From Corallococcus sp. NCRR (GTDB lineage Bacteria > Myxococcota > Myxococcia > Myxococcales > Myxococcaceae): a stretch of DNA of 64,000 nucleotides. The stretch lies in NCBI RefSeq assembly GCF_026965535.1, contig NZ_CP114039.1, forward strand, positions 62,001 through 126,000, in the 5' to 3' direction. Below the pieces are notes generated by a model. It had not been told where the DNA came from. It was given only the letters and a program-made list of their open reading frames with translations, and did not search any database. The translations under genes were made by a program, and so were the position numbers. Positions 62,754 to 64,000 of this stretch are shown one piece after another (position 1 is the stretch's first letter; every line of letters begins with the position of its first letter).

Positions 62754-64000
62754 CCGCCCCTGTGAGCATCACCCGCTACGCTCCATTCCTGCTCGACACC
62801 GCCCAGGGACTCGCGTCCGTGGCCAGGCACCTGTCTCGCCGCGACGCGGGCAGCACGCGCGCCGCCATCGTGTCCTCACCGCCCTGGCTCGTGGAGGGAC
62901 TGGAGTCGGCGCTCTCCATCGCGCTGAAGGGCGACTCCACGCGGGCCCGGCAGGAGCTGGACGGCCTGCTCGCGCGGGGATTGTTGATGCTGGAGGACGC
63001 CGAGCGCCGGCTGGGTGCGCCCCCGGGCTCCACGTCGGTGGAGGCGGACGGCACGCGCACGCTGGCGTCCCTGCTGGAGCCCGCGCGCCGCGCGCTGGAT
63101 GGCGCGAGCCTGGTGCGTGAACGGCGGCCCGCGCTGGAGGACGTGGTGCGCGGCACCGGCGAGCGGCTGACGGCGGCGCTGCTGGCGAAGCTGCTGGGTG
63201 CGCGCGGCATCCCTTCGCTGGAGGTGGACGCGGCGGACTGGACGGTGACGGAGGGCGGGCCCGGACAGGCGCGCGTGAACCGCGAGCACACCCGCGCCCG
63301 GGTGGCCACGCTGCGTCCTTCGTGGGAGGGCCGGCTGACGTTGCACGCGGGTGGCCGGGGCACCGCCTTGGATGGCCGCTCCACGACGCTGGGCGTGGCG
63401 GGTGCGGATGAGACGGCGGCGGTGCTGTCCGTGCTGCTGGGCACGCCGCTGACGCTGTGGACGGACGTGCCCGGGGTGATGACCGCGGATCCGCTGCACG
63501 TCGCGGATGCGCGGCCGGTGCCGCACCTGAGCTACACGGAGGCGCTGGAGCTGGTGTACCTGGGCCTGCCCACGCTGCACCCTCGCGCGCTGTCCACGCT
63601 GCGCGACGCGGACCTTCCGCTGCGCGTACGCCACCTGCAACAGCCCGACGAGCCCGGCACGCTCATCGACGTGCGCGGCGCGGGCAACGGCAGCGTGCCC
63701 ACGTGCGTGGTGTCCCTGGAGGACCTCGCGCTGCTGGGCCTGGAGGGAGGCACGGAGGAAGCGGCGCGGCCGGTGGGGCCTCGCGCGTTGCAGGCGCTGG
63801 AGGCCGCGGGCATCGACGCGTGGATGGCGGCGCAGTCGTCACCGGGGCGCTCGGTGGCGGTGGTGTTGCGCCGGGAGCACGCGGCCCGAGCGGAAGCAGT
63901 GCTGCGGCGGGAGCTGGCGCCAGAGCTGGAGCGTGGCGCGTTGCAGCCTCCCCAGGTGCGCGCGCCGGTGACGCAGGTGGCGCTGGTGGCGGAGGCCATG
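62750..64000 (+). CDS. Aspartokinase-like/homoserine dehydrogenase fusion, N-terminal part (truncated by window)
   Basis: Open from the ATG to the window end (417 codons). The domain resembles the aspartokinase half of ThrA/MetL enzymes in order and in the motif WTDVPGVMTADP (237-248), with PHLSYTEALELVYLGLPTLHP after it and ACT-type repeats towards the end. Two key kinase motifs are gone: no KFGGTS is present at the N-terminus, and the usual TTLGRGGSD reads TTLGVAGAD (212-220). The kinase is therefore probably inactive. A homoserine dehydrogenase domain should follow beyond the window. Together with metX and metY it would supply homoserine to methionine synthesis. ATGA overlap couples it to metX. 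Confidence 0.8.
   Translation, partial: MTAPVSITRYAPFLLDTAQGLASVARHLSRRDAGSTRAAIVSSPPWLVEGLESALSIALKGDSTRARQELDGLLARGLLMLEDAERRLGAPPGSTSVEADGTRTLASLLEPARRALDGASLVRERRPALEDVVRGTGERLTAALLAKLLGARGIPSLEVDAADWTVTEGGPGQARVNREHTRARVATLRPSWEGRLTLHAGGRGTALDGRSTTLGVAGADETAAVLSVLLGTPLTLWTDVPGVMTADPLHVADARPVPHLSYTEALELVYLGLPTLHPRALSTLRDADLPLRVRHLQQPDEPGTLIDVRGAGNGSVPTCVVSLEDLALLGLEGGTEEAARPVGPRALQALEAAGIDAWMAAQSSPGRSVAVVLRREHAARAEAVLRRELAPELERGALQPPQVRAPVTQVALVAEAM

Overview
The window is very GC-rich, gene-dense bacterial chromosome. Its gene content points to a myxobacterium (Myxococcota), most like Corallococcus or Myxococcus. The evidence is two enhancer-binding sigma-54 activators, a kinase/ATPase/TPR giant, lipoproteins with Thr-Asp-Ala-Gly linkers, a sigma-32-like factor and many membrane proteins of unknown function. 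This is inferred from content and codon bias; no database search was run. No tRNA, rRNA, CRISPR array, insertion sequence or prophage was seen.

Layout. 1-3.7 kb: the tail of a sensor kinase, its NtrC-type response regulator, a near-perfect palindrome plus a sigma-54 promoter, and two probable target genes (a small beta-sandwich-like protein and a serine hydrolase). 3.8-9 kb: an acetate operon (porin, acs, DUF485, actP) ending in a strong terminator shared with a convergent S33 peptidase. 10-14.2 kb: DUF4239 protein, voltage-gated K+ channel with zinc ribbon, orphan adenine methyltransferase, SodC. 14.2-18.4 kb, minus strand: DUF4159 and VWA membrane proteins followed by a nuclease-like/PIN pair. 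18.4-22.6 kb: small membrane proteins, a twin ConA-like-domain protein and an unusual ketoacyl synthase. 22.6-31.5 kb: lipoprotein, sigma factor, DEAD-box helicase with three RNA-binding repeats, XRE regulator, glutamate dehydrogenase, threonine dehydratase, TPR-metalloprotease.

31.6-37 kb holds one 1820-residue protein built of three unrelated tandem repeat families. 37-40.5 kb: YceI and a ring-opening-dioxygenase-type protein, divergent from a V4R-domain sigma-54 activator, with a sigma-54-like promoter and an upstream repeat pair between them. 40.5-48.3 kb, minus strand: pseudo-rhomboid, small proteins, thiolase, HCCA-isomerase-like protein, giant Ser/Thr kinase. 48.6-55.9 kb: secreted trypsin-like protease, receiver protein, proline catabolism (pruA) plus mutarotase, P450, hydrolase lipoprotein, GST.

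55.9-58.8 kb is a discrete toxin-immunity islet (AHH nuclease toxin plus immunity protein) inserted between the convergent GST and hydrolase genes. Its edges carry about 80-bp direct repeats, each copy holding the end of both flanking genes. The window ends in a methionine operon, metY-metX-(aspartokinase-like/homoserine dehydrogenase), whose last gene runs off the end and has lost the usual kinase signature.
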